Shown piece by piece: positions 12,201 through 22,998 of a stretch of DNA of 64,000 nucleotides (its first letter is position 1; every line of letters begins with the position of its first letter). Position numbers and translations under genes: made by a program. This stretch comes from Strongylocentrotus droebachiensis (lineage: Eukaryota > Echinodermata > Echinoidea > Camarodonta > Strongylocentrotidae): contig JAVYIG010000063.1 in assembly GCA_035222895.1 (NCBI GenBank), positions 497,001 through 561,000 on the forward strand. The letters are read 5' to 3'. A model generated the notes under the pieces. That model did no database searches. It saw nothing but the letters and a program-made list of their open reading frames with translations, and was not told where the DNA came from.

Positions 12201-13632
12201 TCGGACAACCTCTCCCACCCCTCCCTCTCTCTCGGAGATTAACTACTCGGACAACTACTCCCACCCCTCCCTCTCAGACACTAACCACTCGGACAATTAC
12301 TCCCACCCCTCCCTCTCGGACACTAACCAGTCGGACAACTACTCCCACCCCTCCCTCCCTCTCGGACACTAACCACTCGAGCAACTACTCCCACCCCTCC
12401 CTCTCGGACACTTACCACTCGGACAACTACTCCCACCCCTCCCTCTCGGACACTAACAACTCGGACAACTACTCCCACCCCTCCCTCTCGGACACTAACT
12501 ACCCGGACAACTACTCCCACCCCTCCCTCCCTCTCGGACACTAACCACTCGGACAACTACTCCCACCCCTTCCTACCGGACACTAACAACTCGGACAACT
12601 ACTCCCACCCCTCCCTCTCGGACACTAACTACTCGGACAACTACTCCCACCCCTCCCTCCCTCTCGGACACTAACCACTCGGACAACTACTCCCACCCCT
12701 CCCTCTCGGACACTAACCAGTCGGACAACTACTCCCACTTCTCCCTCTCGGACACTAACAAATCGGACAACTACTCCCACCCCTCCCTCCCTCTCGGACA
12801 CTAACCACTAGGACAACTACTCCCACCCCTCCCTCTCGGACACTTTCCACTCGGACAACTACTCCCACCCCTCCCTCTCGGTCACTAACAACTCGGTCAA
12901 CTACTCCCATCTATCCCTCCCTCTCAGACACTACCTACTCGGACAACCTCCCCCCCCCCCCCTCCCCCTCCGTCTCGGACACTATAACCACTATAACCAC
13001 CAGACAACCAATCCCGTTTACAACATTACTGATACCTCAGTCATACCACCAGACCGATTCCAAACCGACACATTTTAGGCCATGCTAATGTAATTGTTGG
13101 TTCGGTCTGTTGTCGATCTGGGGGTGTTTCATCAAGCCCTAATTTTTTTCTTTTGAAATCGGAATCATTTTTCGTTGATGAAACACCCTCCTGGTGTCGG
13201 TTTCGTTCGTACGACTGAGGTATGAATTTACTAGAAGTCTTGAGATCAATCCAGATAGATCCGGATCAATTGCAAATTTATATATTTTTTTTATTCAAGA
13301 CCCATATTCTCATCTTTTGATTGTTGCCATGATAGTCATAAATAATCACTGTCAACTGATCGAGAACTATAATGGATGGAAATTTCACACTGAAGGGCTT
13401 AATATTATTGATTAACAGATTTATACATCATACAAATTGTAATTGAATTTCGATAAGGAGATCCACAAAGCAGTACACTCTATTTTATATTATTCTATAT
13501 TTATAATGCAGCCTGGAAGGGGCGTCTCCACCATCCCCAATTGTATCTCAGACCAACCAGCTCACTCTTCGCTTATCATCTGATGCGTATGTTGGAGGCA
13601 AAGGTTTTCAGGTTTCATATCTTGCTATCTAA
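267..13632 (+). CDS. Secreted astacin-EGF-CUB metalloprotease, gene A (5' partial, BP10/SpAN-like)
   Basis: Coding exons are 267-345, 1392-1598, 7080-7332, 8813-8913, 9239-9761, 10602-10803, 11610-11972 and 13512-13632, each with AG/GT borders and matching phases. Exon 267-345 carries the astacin CWSxVGRQ stretch. Exon 1392-1598 carries the zinc motif HEIGHAMGFQHEQSRPDRD and ends with the Met-turn SVMHYGAY. Exon 7080-7332 completes the catalytic domain and encodes a six-cysteine EGF-like domain. Exons 8813-9761 encode CUB1 and a Thr-rich linker of about 8 ten-residue units. Exons 10602-13632 encode CUB2 and CUB3, ending VSYLAI and TAA. Family knowledge: astacins are secreted zinc endopeptidases, and BP10/SpAN act in the sea urchin blastula and are related to tolloid. 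All exons are open. One codon is missing relative to gene B in the EGF exon (SAC-DPLL versus STCGDPLL). Signal peptide and propeptide lie outside the window. Its substrate is unknown. The family call is secure; the developmental role is inference. Confidence 0.9.
887..1332. mobile_element. Harbinger-like MITE in gene A intron, TTA target duplication
   Basis: The ends are inverted repeats (AGCCTCAAACAAAAA on the left, the complement of GGCCTAAAAATAAAA on the right) followed inward by a shared TTGTATTG(T/C)CCTTTG. TTA flanks both sides (884-886 and 1333-1335). Gene B has a single TTA at 42951-42953, which is the empty site. A three-base TWA target and GGCC-like ends fit PIF/Harbinger. A second copy lies at 26098-26498. 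It has no coding capacity. Confidence 0.75.
1860..2830. repeat. Tandem array of about 115-bp units, each with a GC hairpin
   Basis: About nine diverged units. Each contains a GC-rich hairpin such as CCGCGC-GAA-GCGCGG followed by AAGCTTTGACGTTTCATTAA, an AGAGAAAGAAGACGATTCGT block and an end close to CTCGACTCTTAATCC. The same unit recurs at 5108-5630, inverted at 23740-25060, and at 33290-33650, always inside a hAT-like element. Confidence 0.85.
3000..3450. repeat. Second tandem array, about 120-bp units with GGA-loop hairpin
   Basis: About three units containing GGGGGC-GGA-GCCCCC, AAGCTCAGGGGTTTTAG and GGTCAGATGAGCAT. Inverted relatives occur at about 49610-49980 inside the gene B hAT insertion, so the two elements share internal modules although their surroundings differ. 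Confidence 0.75.
4756..6770. mobile_element. Second hAT-like composite insertion in gene A, inside an older MITE
   Basis: The left end is CAGGCGCAGACCCAGG followed by a long G-run. The right end is a C-run then CTGGATCCGCCACTT. Gene B is continuous across this point (about 44161, CACATATACATC), so about 2.0 kb was added in gene A. The target duplication is not clean; only CATA is clearly shared. Contents: five 115-bp hairpin units (5108-5630), pieces with other element ends near 5825 and 6028, a C-run plus CACTCAGTGTTATTTAGGG module (6420-6460) shared with 22805, and a pyrimidine tract (6610-6710). It interrupts MITE sequence that is continuous in gene B. Confidence 0.75.
7387..8812. other. 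Gene A intron between EGF exon and CUB1 exon
   Basis: Starts with a G-run at 7387-7410 and ends in a (CT)n polypyrimidine tract (8770-8807) directly against the acceptor of the CUB1 exon. It aligns with the gene B intron, which has an extra LINE fragment. No gene is seen on either strand. Confidence 0.7.
9487..9748 (+). repeat. Coding 30-bp repeat: Thr-rich linker of gene A
   Basis: About eight 30-bp units encoding ten-residue repeats of the form APTTPVVTTK, lying between CUB1 and CUB2 in exon 9239-9761. It is rich in Thr and Pro, as in mucin-type stalks, so O-glycosylation is likely (inference). Some units read TTA or TTN instead of TTK, and the last units are punctuated by APTEAPT. The matching region of gene B has 22 units. 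Confidence 0.9.
10823..11372. mobile_element. TTAA-target MITE, 550 bp, in gene A only
   Basis: Inverted ends AGGGATAGTTGAGTTCTGTT and its near-exact complement, each flanked by TTAA (10819-10822 and 11373-11376). Gene B has the single-TTAA empty site at 50701-50704 with identical flanks. TTAA targets are characteristic of piggyBac, but the transposase family is not shown here. It inserted after the duplication and sits between the two CUB2 exons without touching splice sites. Confidence 0.85.
12055..13005. repeat. Intronic minisatellite, about 40-45-bp unit, gene A
   Basis: About 22 units built from ACTCGGACAACTACTCCCA and CCCTCCCTCTCGGACACTAA. It lies in the intron between the two CUB3 exons; the same array is longer in gene B (51425-52980). 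One strand is purine-rich and the other pyrimidine-rich. The antisense open frames (GGVGVVVRVVSV repeats) result from the unit length and are not genes. Confidence 0.9.
13030..13235. repeat. Palindromic-ended MITE shared by both gene copies
   Basis: Outer inverted ends (ACCTCAGTCATACCACC and ACGACTGAGGTATG) with an inner pair around GGGTGTTTCATCAA and TTGATGAAACACCC, suggesting one small element inside another. It is present at the same place in gene B (about 56265-56462), so it predates the tandem duplication. Confidence 0.65.
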
Positions 13633-14653
13633 TTCCTCAGTCACATCTTCAAATCGACTCCAAACTGACTCTAAACCGACCATGCGGTCGGTCTGTTCTC
13701 GGTGTGGAGTCGGTCTCCCTGGTGTGACTATAGGGTATTGATAAACATGGACATAATAACGAGCAGACTTTCATCATTTCTTCGTAACTGTTTCACGATT
13801 AATTGTTTAAGCTAAATTATATTTGAAATTCTATTCTATTCTACCTTTTGAGGGCATTTAGATGTTTAAGAAGAAGATTATAAAGGTGATTGATCCTTCA
13901 TTATAACATTACTCTGAGTGGAAGAGGAAACAAAGTATTGAACAAAATGACACAAATATAGTGTTAAAAAAAAAAGCTTTAAATCTTTTTAGAAGTCAAG
14001 GACAAATAATTATCATGAAGAAACTCCAAGCGGAAATTCAGCCATGTTTGATATCATAAACGGAGACCAATCCTTAGATTTATTGTGTAAATCACTTTTA
14101 AATTTATTTAAATATACCAGTACTAAATTCGTGATGGAACACATATATTTCACATGGTGTTTTAAAGATAACATATTATTATACCCTCTTATGTAAAATA
14201 TAATCACTCTATCATAAAATTAAGAATGATAATAATGTTGTAGTAGTTCTATATAAATATACAAAATATGTCGGGTTCTCCTTGAATGACGTCACATACG
14301 CCCGCGTTGCCAAATGGGAGATCCCCTATCACTATAGTGCTCATTACTTTCAAAAAATTACTTTCGACTGTCTTATCCCATACATGTCTTTTCCTTGAAT
14401 TCAATTCCTCTTCCAAATTTTTGCCGTAAGATAGTATTGTGTCCTCTATTCACTCTAAACCATGACAAATTGTAAATTTTACCCCAGAGTGGGCAGATTA
14501 AAAAATATGGCTATTATTTAGAGTGTGTATTCATTTCCTGTTTAATTATCTGTTTGTCGTACTTAGTTTCTAATATAAGTAGTCATGCCATTTGTTGGTG
14601 AATTAAGTTACAGGTCATCAGAATCAATGTAATAATAGCGAGTATTGAATAAA
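13633..14653 (+). other. Probable 3' UTR of gene A with AATAAA at 14648
   Basis: No AATAAA occurs between the stop and 14648-14653, and the hexamer is conserved at the same relative place in gene B (57946-57951). A 3' UTR of about 1 kb is an inference. The stretch aligns throughout with gene B and holds no other gene. Confidence 0.45.
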
Positions 14654-15266
14654 TAGTTATTGAATGAAAATATCTTTTGTCTATTGGTATTCATTCGTCT
14701 GCTGTTTGGACATTTTTCTATGTATGGCTTGCGTTTTGCTCATAATACAGTTCGTTTGTTCATGCAGGGACATGGAAACCAATTTTCTACCATATTCACA
14801 TTATCCTCAGTCGATAAGAGCAGCATTCTAAATGGTGGAAATAGTAATCTTTACAATAACTTCACTTTTTCTGTACATGCCCTCTCAAATAATTGCCTCG
14901 ATTTTCGTCGGTTCGAATTAGTGTTCCAATAGGGCTAAAGTTCGATCATTGTTAAACTCGTAATCCGTTGTGTTCACTATTCTTTAGCGGCGGAGATTAT
15001 TTTTCACTTTGATCTACGTTATGGTAATTATTCCATTGAAATCGGCGCAATGCAGCTATCAAATTTAGTCTATGAGATTTTAGTGTTCATTGTTGTTTGA
15101 AATAACAATGCCTGTAGAATCATAAGGTCATGCCCGTATTGAATATGTAGGGCGGAACCAACACCAACATTTATATGATATTTAGATGAATAACAAAGAT
15201 TTAGACAAATTTAATGCGATTTTAAAGAAATAGTCTAGCATGAAAAAGAATTATAAATTTATATCA

Positions 15267-16258
15267 GTGATTATTCACAGGCGCGGTTCGAGATTTTGTT
15301 TGTGTGTGTGTGTGTGTGTGTGAGGGTGTGTGCGCGTGTGTATGTGTATGTGCGTGATCTTGTGTGTGTTTGTTTGTGTGTTTGTGTGAAGGGGGCGGGT
15401 GCTTAAGGGGAGATTGAGGGTTCTGGTATTCATTTTGTACATTTAATTCAATTCAATACAAATGCAGGGATGCCAGTAAAACTTGATTAGAGGGCCTGAA
15501 AATCACCTAAAATGAGCTAATTTGTACACACAAACAAATCCTAAACTATAGCCTGAAAATAAACCGCCAGGGCCTGAATTCAGGCTTTTGCCCGAAAACT
15601 GCATCCCTGCAAATATTATTGATTATTATCTAAACAAATAGAATCTTTCTTAAATTTTCATAAAGGATAACAGATTTAAAATTATATTGTAACATATAGA
15701 TATTTGAGTGCAAAAGTCATAAATTGTTACATGTGCCTTGCTCAAATTCATTTATAATCAAGAATTGTTAGGGAAGGGTGGGGGTATTGAGCCCCAAACC
15801 CAGTCTAGAACCGCTATATACTTATTATACATGTGGTTTCGCTCTTCCATATATCCATGTATTACAAAAGTACTGTTTCTTTTAGATAAATTTATAAAAA
15901 AGTATTGTTTTATCATACAGTCATCTGCGATATAGCAATGGTATACCTTTTGGTGAATGAGGAAAATATTTAGGATGTGATAAAGAATGCGTGCAAGATC
16001 AAGCGAGAGGGGCAACGAAAAGGGAAGATAGACTATGATGGGCGTAAAGTGGGTTAAGCTATAAAGGGGGAACATATTATGTGATGTGATTGTGTTGGTG
16101 AGTGGTGTGGGGGAGGGGGCTCGGTCGTACTCGGTGAATGTAATGCGAATTAAACCCAGCTAGTAGGGTGAGCGAACGGGAAGTGGTCCTATTTCCTTTT
16201 TTCTTCTTGCAATTCAATGGATGGGATGGGGGTAGGGGACATGCCCCCCCCCCTATAG
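15267..16258 (+). repeat. Dispersed repeat block, copy A (inverted relative at 30.5-32.1 kb)
   Basis: Begins CAGTGATTATTCACAGGCGC, then a (TG)n microsatellite, a 148-bp palindrome-ended piece (GCAGGGATGC at 15464, complement near 15607), and sequence to 16258 that reappears reverse-complemented at 30470-32070. The first half also matches gene B's 3' flank from 58655. Copy A lacks a segment present in both other copies (31400-31570; 59275-59420). No gene is seen; the short frames differ between copies. Confidence 0.75.
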
Positions 16259-16491
16259 CTAGCAGGGGCGGATCTAGCTTTTTGCTAAGGGGGGGGGGTT
16301 GACCCAATGACGATGCGAAGCAATGTCCACGAGCCGCACAGCGGCGAGGCGATTTTTTTTTTTTTTTTTTTTTTTTTTTGGGGGGGGGTCTATTTTGAAC
16401 CCCCGGAAGTGATGTTTTCCTGGCATCTACTAACACAATGGAGAACATAAAAAGCATTGCACGATAACGTCTTTTTAAATCAAGTAACAGT

Positions 16492-16674
<183 letters not shown>

Positions 16675-16723
16675 TCAGTGAGTCTATATAATAGACTGAG
16701 CACACAGTCATGTATCATGAATT

Positions 16724-19700
16724 TTAGCCAAACAGGATGGAGCTGCAGAAGAGTCGCCTTGGGTTAGCCGTGACGAAGCGCTTGACCACCTCTGCCGTGT
16801 CTAGCTGTGCTGCTTGGCGCTTGGCTGTAGTGGACGGCCATCAAGGTGAGGCCCCCAGCCTCTCCTCCGTCGTGGTGGATCGCAGGTATGTCTTCACATG
16901 TCTGAGGGCACTGAATGACCGCTCAGCCTCGCAGGACCCGATTGGTGACGTGCAGCCAACCAAGATCAGCTCCCTGATGTTGGGGAAGATGTCAGCATCA
17001 GCTAGTGGCAGGGTGTCGATCAGGTTGTCAGGGACGTCGCCTTTCTGACAGTGTGCCGTGCAGAAATACCAACATTGCAAAGGCTTGAGACAGTGGTCCA
17101 TCAGAATATTGTCTCTGTTCAAGGCGCATCACAAATTGTTTGTTTGTGAAATTGTACTCAATTCAGCTTTCAGGCTGCTATGTACTTTTTTATTCAATAA
17201 ACTATTTTCAATTCAAATGTTATTAAAATTCACATTGTATTAATTAGTGCAGATACCTGGCTGTGTCAGCTGGAGTATTTGCACGGTGTGTCTGGTGCTT
17301 GGCTCTTCTAGGGACCGTGATCTCTCCCCCAACATCAGCAGTAATCGTCTCGGCCTCTGTACACCAGTTCCTCCAGACCGAGTCGAAGTCCGCTCTCTGT
17401 CTTCTCACCTCATCAATTGCTGTGTCGATGAGGTTGTAGGCGGCAACCACATCAGCATATCTCTTCTGGAGTTTGGTGCTCAGGCCTTTCACCGTATCCA
17501 GGCCATTGACCAGGAAGACCAGGGCTATGATGTTGCGGCCATTCCTGAGAGAGGTCATGAATCCCTGAGCCCTGGTATGGGTTTCAGCATCCCAGTCCCA
17601 TGATGACTGGATCTCTGCATATTCCCATGGTTGCACCATGGCGTGCACGCATGTGAATACGTACTCATAAAGAGTACGGAACGTTTCCAGACAGTCGTGC
17701 CTCTCTGTCCATCTCGTTTTGCAGAGCCCTTTGAGAGTTTTAACGCGGCTTTCTGGTGCATAGGTAGCGAGTACCGTTTCCAGGAAGCGTTGTCGTTTCG
17801 GAGACAGATGGAAGAAGAGATGGATCTCATTGATCACGTCGATCAGGTTGCGTAGTTCTTGTACTTTGCATGATTTGCCAATGGCCAAGCTCAGAACATG
17901 TGAGCGGCAATGCGTGTACAGCGCCAGTGGGTTCTTCTCTTTGATCGCGGCCTGGGCTCCTCTTCTGTAACCAGCCATTGCAGACGCTCCATCATATGAC
18001 TGCCCACGCATATCCTGTACATCAAGGCCATGCTTGTCGAGAAGGCTTAAGATGGCTTCGGCAATCCTCTCACCAGTCGCCCTCTGCAGATGAAGAAAGT
18101 CCAGGAACACTTCCCTGACGTGAGGCTTCCTATCAGTGACATCCACAAACCTCAAGCATAGTGACAGTATTTCTTGATTTCCGTGCGGATCGGTCACCTC
18201 GTCAGCCATGACGCTGAAGTATTTCACGTGCTTCAGAGGTGCCATGATGGTGTCACGCAGGCAGTCCGCAGTGATAGTGATGATCTCGTTCTGTATTGTT
18301 TTTGATGTGTACTGTTGGTTCTTCTTTCCCTGCTCCAAATGTTCCCGGAGGATCGGGTCACATTTTGGCAGCGTGCTCTAGAATTGCATTGAAGACTCCT
18401 CGGTTGGTGAGCGGGTCTGCCGTTTTGTCATCTCTGTGACCACGTAACGGTAGTGCCTGCATGCCACACAGCTTGACGGTATCTACAATCACTGAGAGGA
18501 TGTGCCTGTTCTTATCGGAGAGCGCCTGGCCCTTTCTGTCGATAATGGTGTCAATTCTGGCTTCAGGGTTGGTGTATGTGGCCAGAAATGCCTTTCCCAT
18601 CATCATTGCATCATGGTGGTATTTGTGTGCGTCGTGGTTTCTGAGACAGCCCTCTTTGCCCTTGGCCTTGCTGAAATTCTTGAATGGGGTCTTCACCAGG
18701 GTTCCAAGCACTCCTTTGACCAACTTGGCTTTGAACAAGACGCAGTACTTGCAGTAGCCTCCACCTTGTGAAGGGGAGTATGACAGCCACTCATAGTCTT
18801 TGAGCCATGACTCTTGGAAGCTGAGCGGGATTCGCTTGCCCTTCTTTGTGACCTCATATGTTACAAACTCTCTTCCTTGGTAGCTGTGTGTCAAGTAGTG
18901 ATAGCGATCACTGTCAGTGACAACAGACGACTGCCCAGTCACCAACAACCCAATGTCCCACTGGTATGGTAGCTCTGTTCCTGTAGCTGCCCTAGTGCTG
19001 CCAGCCTTGGTTGGGTCACTCTGGGGTACTGAACCACTGTCTTGAGGGGTATTAGTGTGATCAGTGACAGTGGGGGAGGTCCCATCACCAGGAATGTCCA
19101 AGTGCAGGTGCAGTTCAGTTACAGTGCATGCAGCGGCGACAGTATTAGACTGAGGCTGAGAGTGAGAGACAGAATCAGGTGTCAGACTAGGTGAAGTGTC
19201 ATGGCTAGTATGTGCAGCTTGCTCAACGCCACCACCAGAAGACGCATATCTACAAAGTATAAAATAAATTGTAACTGCCACTGTAGTACAGAAGTACCGT
19301 AGATCAGGCATTTAAGACTATTATTAAAGCTATATAGGCTTCTATAGTAATGTACCACGATGTTCTGTACTTCTGGCAGTAGGATACGCCAGTATTATCT
19401 ATAGGCAGGCTATAGTTCTCGGTGAGTACTAGGAACTAAACTGCTTGGAAGCTATTATCACCGACCGAGTCACAAAATCATGAATTCTAAGAAAAGAATA
19501 AGTCACATTGTATTCACAGTTGGGATACCATGTACAGTACGTACTGTGCAATTGTATTTTCAAGTTTCAAGTTCAAGTTTCAAGTTTATTTCTTCCACAT
19601 TTTACAAAAAATATAGACATACATAAAATGATATAAAATAAAAATTATACAATAGGCCTACATGTAGTATATTATATGAGCACGTCTCAATGATTCTCAA

Positions 19701-20255
19701 TTCATAAAATAGATTAAGAAGAATGTGAGGAAGGAAAGCCTCGGTCACAAATGCCATTACGAACTGCTACGAACGCCGTACGAACGATTTTCAGACAATG
19801 GAAATTCGGGAAGACAATTGAAAAACAGGGAGATTCGTACGAAATTATCGTTCGTACGGACCTTTGTGACCGTAGCATTACTTGTATATTATAGGTTCCT
19901 GGTAAAATAAGTATTGTAGATGAAAAAGCCGTAGCAGTAGAGAAAGACGTAATTAAGACGGGCGAATTTAAACACAATGGAATATAAGGGAGTTTGTACA
20001 CAAAATAATGCATTAGCTCCAATACCCAGAGTCACCCGTCGTCCCGGTTCAAATGCATAGTCAAAATGCGTATAGTCACGCAGGTGCGAAATGCTTTCAC
20101 TTCACTTCGCACGTGCGAATTACGCATATATTTATAATACGCACTTCACTTCGCATTTGCATTCGCCTGTCAAAATACAATTACACAGTACTGTAGGCCT
20201 ACCTGAAAAAGTCTTTCACTGATGTTTGCTTTCTCTTTTTGGGGGCACTTTCCAT
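16724..20255 (-). pseudogene. hAT transposase (TTF-type zinc finger, ZMYM1-like), frameshifted
   Basis: Exon 1 (20255-20203) encodes MESAPKKRKQTSVKDFF, a basic start typical of this group, with donor GTAGGC. Exon 2 begins at 19249 after TTTGTAG in matching phase. It encodes a low-complexity Ser/Thr region, then a TTF-type zinc-finger region (YSPSQGGGYCKYCVLF near 18770), then the catalytic core with VMADEVTD and GQSYDGASAMAG (18210-17970), CRSHVLSLAIG and a TRWTERHD block, up to a donor near 17261. The last exon starts near 17109 and has the hAT dimerisation signature (SCEAERSFSALRHVKTYLRS). Breaks: a one-base frame change near 18360 and a disturbed stretch with a stop near 16841, after which the same frame continues to VVKRFVTANPRRLF and TAA at 16724. 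It would cut and join transposon ends in the nucleus if whole; as read it is inactive. The family call is firm, the exact clade is not. Confidence 0.8.
19735..19885. repeat. Small palindromic insertion in the transposase intron
   Basis: Ends CGGTCACAAA and TTTGTGACCG about 130 bp apart, with internal CGTACGAACGA and TCGTTCGTACG. It looks like a short MITE nested in the hAT intron. A (CAAGTTT)n-like tail at 19560-19600 next to it is typical of a retroelement 3' end. Confidence 0.45.
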
Positions 20256-20502
20256 GGTTCTTTTCTGATGTAGGCCTACTACAGTCTAATACATATAGCT
20301 AGATATTAAAGAAAACACGTGTGGCCTAGTTAGTATCTCGCCAATGTGATGCGTAGCAACGTCCACGAGCCGCGTAGCGGCGAGGCGATTTCTCTCCAGT
20401 GTGCGCTTTTTTTTTTTTTTTTTTTTTTTTTGGCGGCCCAAGGGGGGGGGGGGGGGTTAAACCCCCTACCCCCCCCCCCCCCCCCCCGTAGATCCGCGCC
20501 TG

Positions 20503-22415
20503 GGATTCAGTGATTATTCACAGGCGCGGTTCGAGATTGTGTGTGTTTTTGTGTGTGTGAATAAGACAGACAGACACAGAAAGAAAAAGTGAATAGAGTG
20601 ATGAGTGAGGAAACTGTACAAGAGATGCATGGTTTTGGGAGTTTTTTGTTGTTGTTGAATGACTCGGAAAGGGCGGCGTTGCAATAATAGTCAACAAAAT
20701 AATGAGTGTTGTGTCCTTAATTTTCAAAGAAATGTGCAATTCAGAAAGAGCGGTTTTACATGAGTTGTATGAGGACTGTTAATCCACCTGTATGTGAATA
20801 TAGTGCCTTATTATAAGATGTCAGACCAAACGGCGTTGAGGCAGGACGTTTAGTGTTTTGGGCCGAACGGGAAAGACTGGGTGCAGGCGGAATGTTCTCC
20901 CTACCCCTTTCCTTTCTCTTTAACTCTCTCTCTCTTTCTTTCTTTCTCTCCCATCCCTCTATCTCTCTCTCTCCCCCATCTATTTTTGTTTTCTCTCTCT
21001 CTCTTTGTTTGTACTCTCAAGCTTCGCAATGAGAATAGTTACGTTGATGGTGTTTGGGCGGAAAGGAAAGGGGGTAGGGTGGGGTTTGAACGTACCGGGG
21101 AGTGTGGGAAGGTGCATTCTCAAGTCAGGCGGGAAATTTAAAATGAATGGAAATTGGGTCCCAGTGATGCAAAGCTTGGGGTGAGTCGTAGCTGATGTCT
21201 TTAAGGGAGCTCCAGGGGAGGGAGTGAGGGTGGTGTGGTAAAACAAAAATGGAGGGGGTAGCGGCGCCTGTCGTCTGTTAGCTCCATTCAATTATTTCTT
21301 TCTTCATTTAGACCTATACCTGACAGAGTACCTATTGTTCTCAAGTATATTGGATGCTCTGTTTCTAGTGTAATTAAGATTGCAGAGCCACGAATTATCT
21401 ACTGCTTTTGTCCTAAAATCAAAGACAAGCATCAGTGGGCCTGGTCAGCACTCGGAGGGGAGACTGCCTCTCATTAAAAATCATGATTTATTAAATTTTT
21501 GTTGGTGTCTTTTTGAAATAGAGAATCCCTTTTGGTTGAAACTTTAGAGGGAAACCCAACCTTGATTGCAAACTACTCCAGAGGAAAGGGGAAATCTGAA
21601 AAGCAGACTTGAAAAAATTTGAATAAAACCAGACAAAGAATTTTTGAAAGCTGTAATCACTATAAGTATGGGCTCTTCAAATTGGCTGAATTTGTTATAT
21701 CTATTATGTGGCGGACAAATTTCCTATTTTGTTTAACACAAAATTGAGTGCAACTTTAATTTGTTGTTGTTGTATGTCTCAGGATGATCTTTTCTCTTTA
21801 AAGAACCCATGATAATATTCTTTCTTTCAATAATATGTTTTAAGCAGTGGCCCAAGGGAGAAGGCGCTTAAAAGAAAAACAGAAATTAATGGTATTTTTG
21901 TACACGACAAACGTGAGATTTATCCGCGACTACGTCACAATCCACTGACCCAGAGCCATCTATAAACAGAGTTTGGCCAGGCCGGTTCGAGTTAGACACA
22001 ATATGGTGACTACTGCTTTGTTGGGCAAGCACAAAACAAAAGAATATACGCCATGTTGTGACCCAGTGAAACCAAGTTGGCCAAACTATGTGTATAGGTG
22101 GCTTTGTACTGACCTAACTGATAATTTGAGATTCGCATAGTCTTAGTGATACACACTGTACCATATTTCAAACATTCATAACTATCTCTTTGTTGATCAG
22201 ATACGTTTTCAGACTTTCGCCCTTCTGTGTTTCTTATTTTTTCTGCTTTAATGTATACAAATGAACTTATTATAAGGGTTACATTGCCCATTAATTAATT
22301 AATTCTCTTTCAGTTCCATTGAGAGCGTACTAAATATGACATACCGTAATGTTTAAAAAATAATCATATCAATTAATGTTACATAATTATGACAGTGTTT
22401 TTTTGTTGTTGATAT
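20503..22415. other. Intergenic, no gene recognised
   Basis: Opens with a partial repeat of copy A (20512-20570) and includes a CT-rich tract (20920-21010). The short frames here show no domain and no splice context. The rest looks like ordinary AT-rich spacer. Confidence 0.5.
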
Positions 22416-22423
22416 CCTTAAAG

Positions 22424-22965
22424 CAGGGGCGTAAATCCCGGGGGGATAGGGGGGTGCAGCCCCCCCCCCCCTCGCTTGAAGGAGGGGGGATGGCCTGTAC
22501 AAATACCCCCCCCCCTGAGATTACAAACAAAAAAAGGAAGAAGAAGAAGAAAAAAAATGTGATTGTTTCAATGTCAGCATAATGCATGAGAAATTAGTTT
22601 TTTTATTTTTATGTATGTATAACTGTATAGCCTACACGTATACAGTATGACACGATCATTAAGAGTAGTTGCGCGACGTGCGCGAACATGCACTTCATAA
22701 ACTTCAGAATAACTTTCGTTATTTTGCAAGGTATTATTATAGCCCAGACGTAAAGTGCGCCAGCGCGCGAGCGCTTAAAAAGTGCAATCATGTACAGTAG
22801 ATGCCCGGCTCCCCCCCCCCCCCACTCAGTGTTATTTAGGGTACGCGTATGCTCGTTCCCTCCCTTTGAAAGCACCCCTCCCTATCTCAGGACTGCCAAC
22901 ATTTCTGAATCCCCCTTTCGCCGGCTTTTCGCTGGCTTTTCCTGCCTTGGAGACCCCCCCCCCCC

Positions 22966-22998
<33 letters not shown>

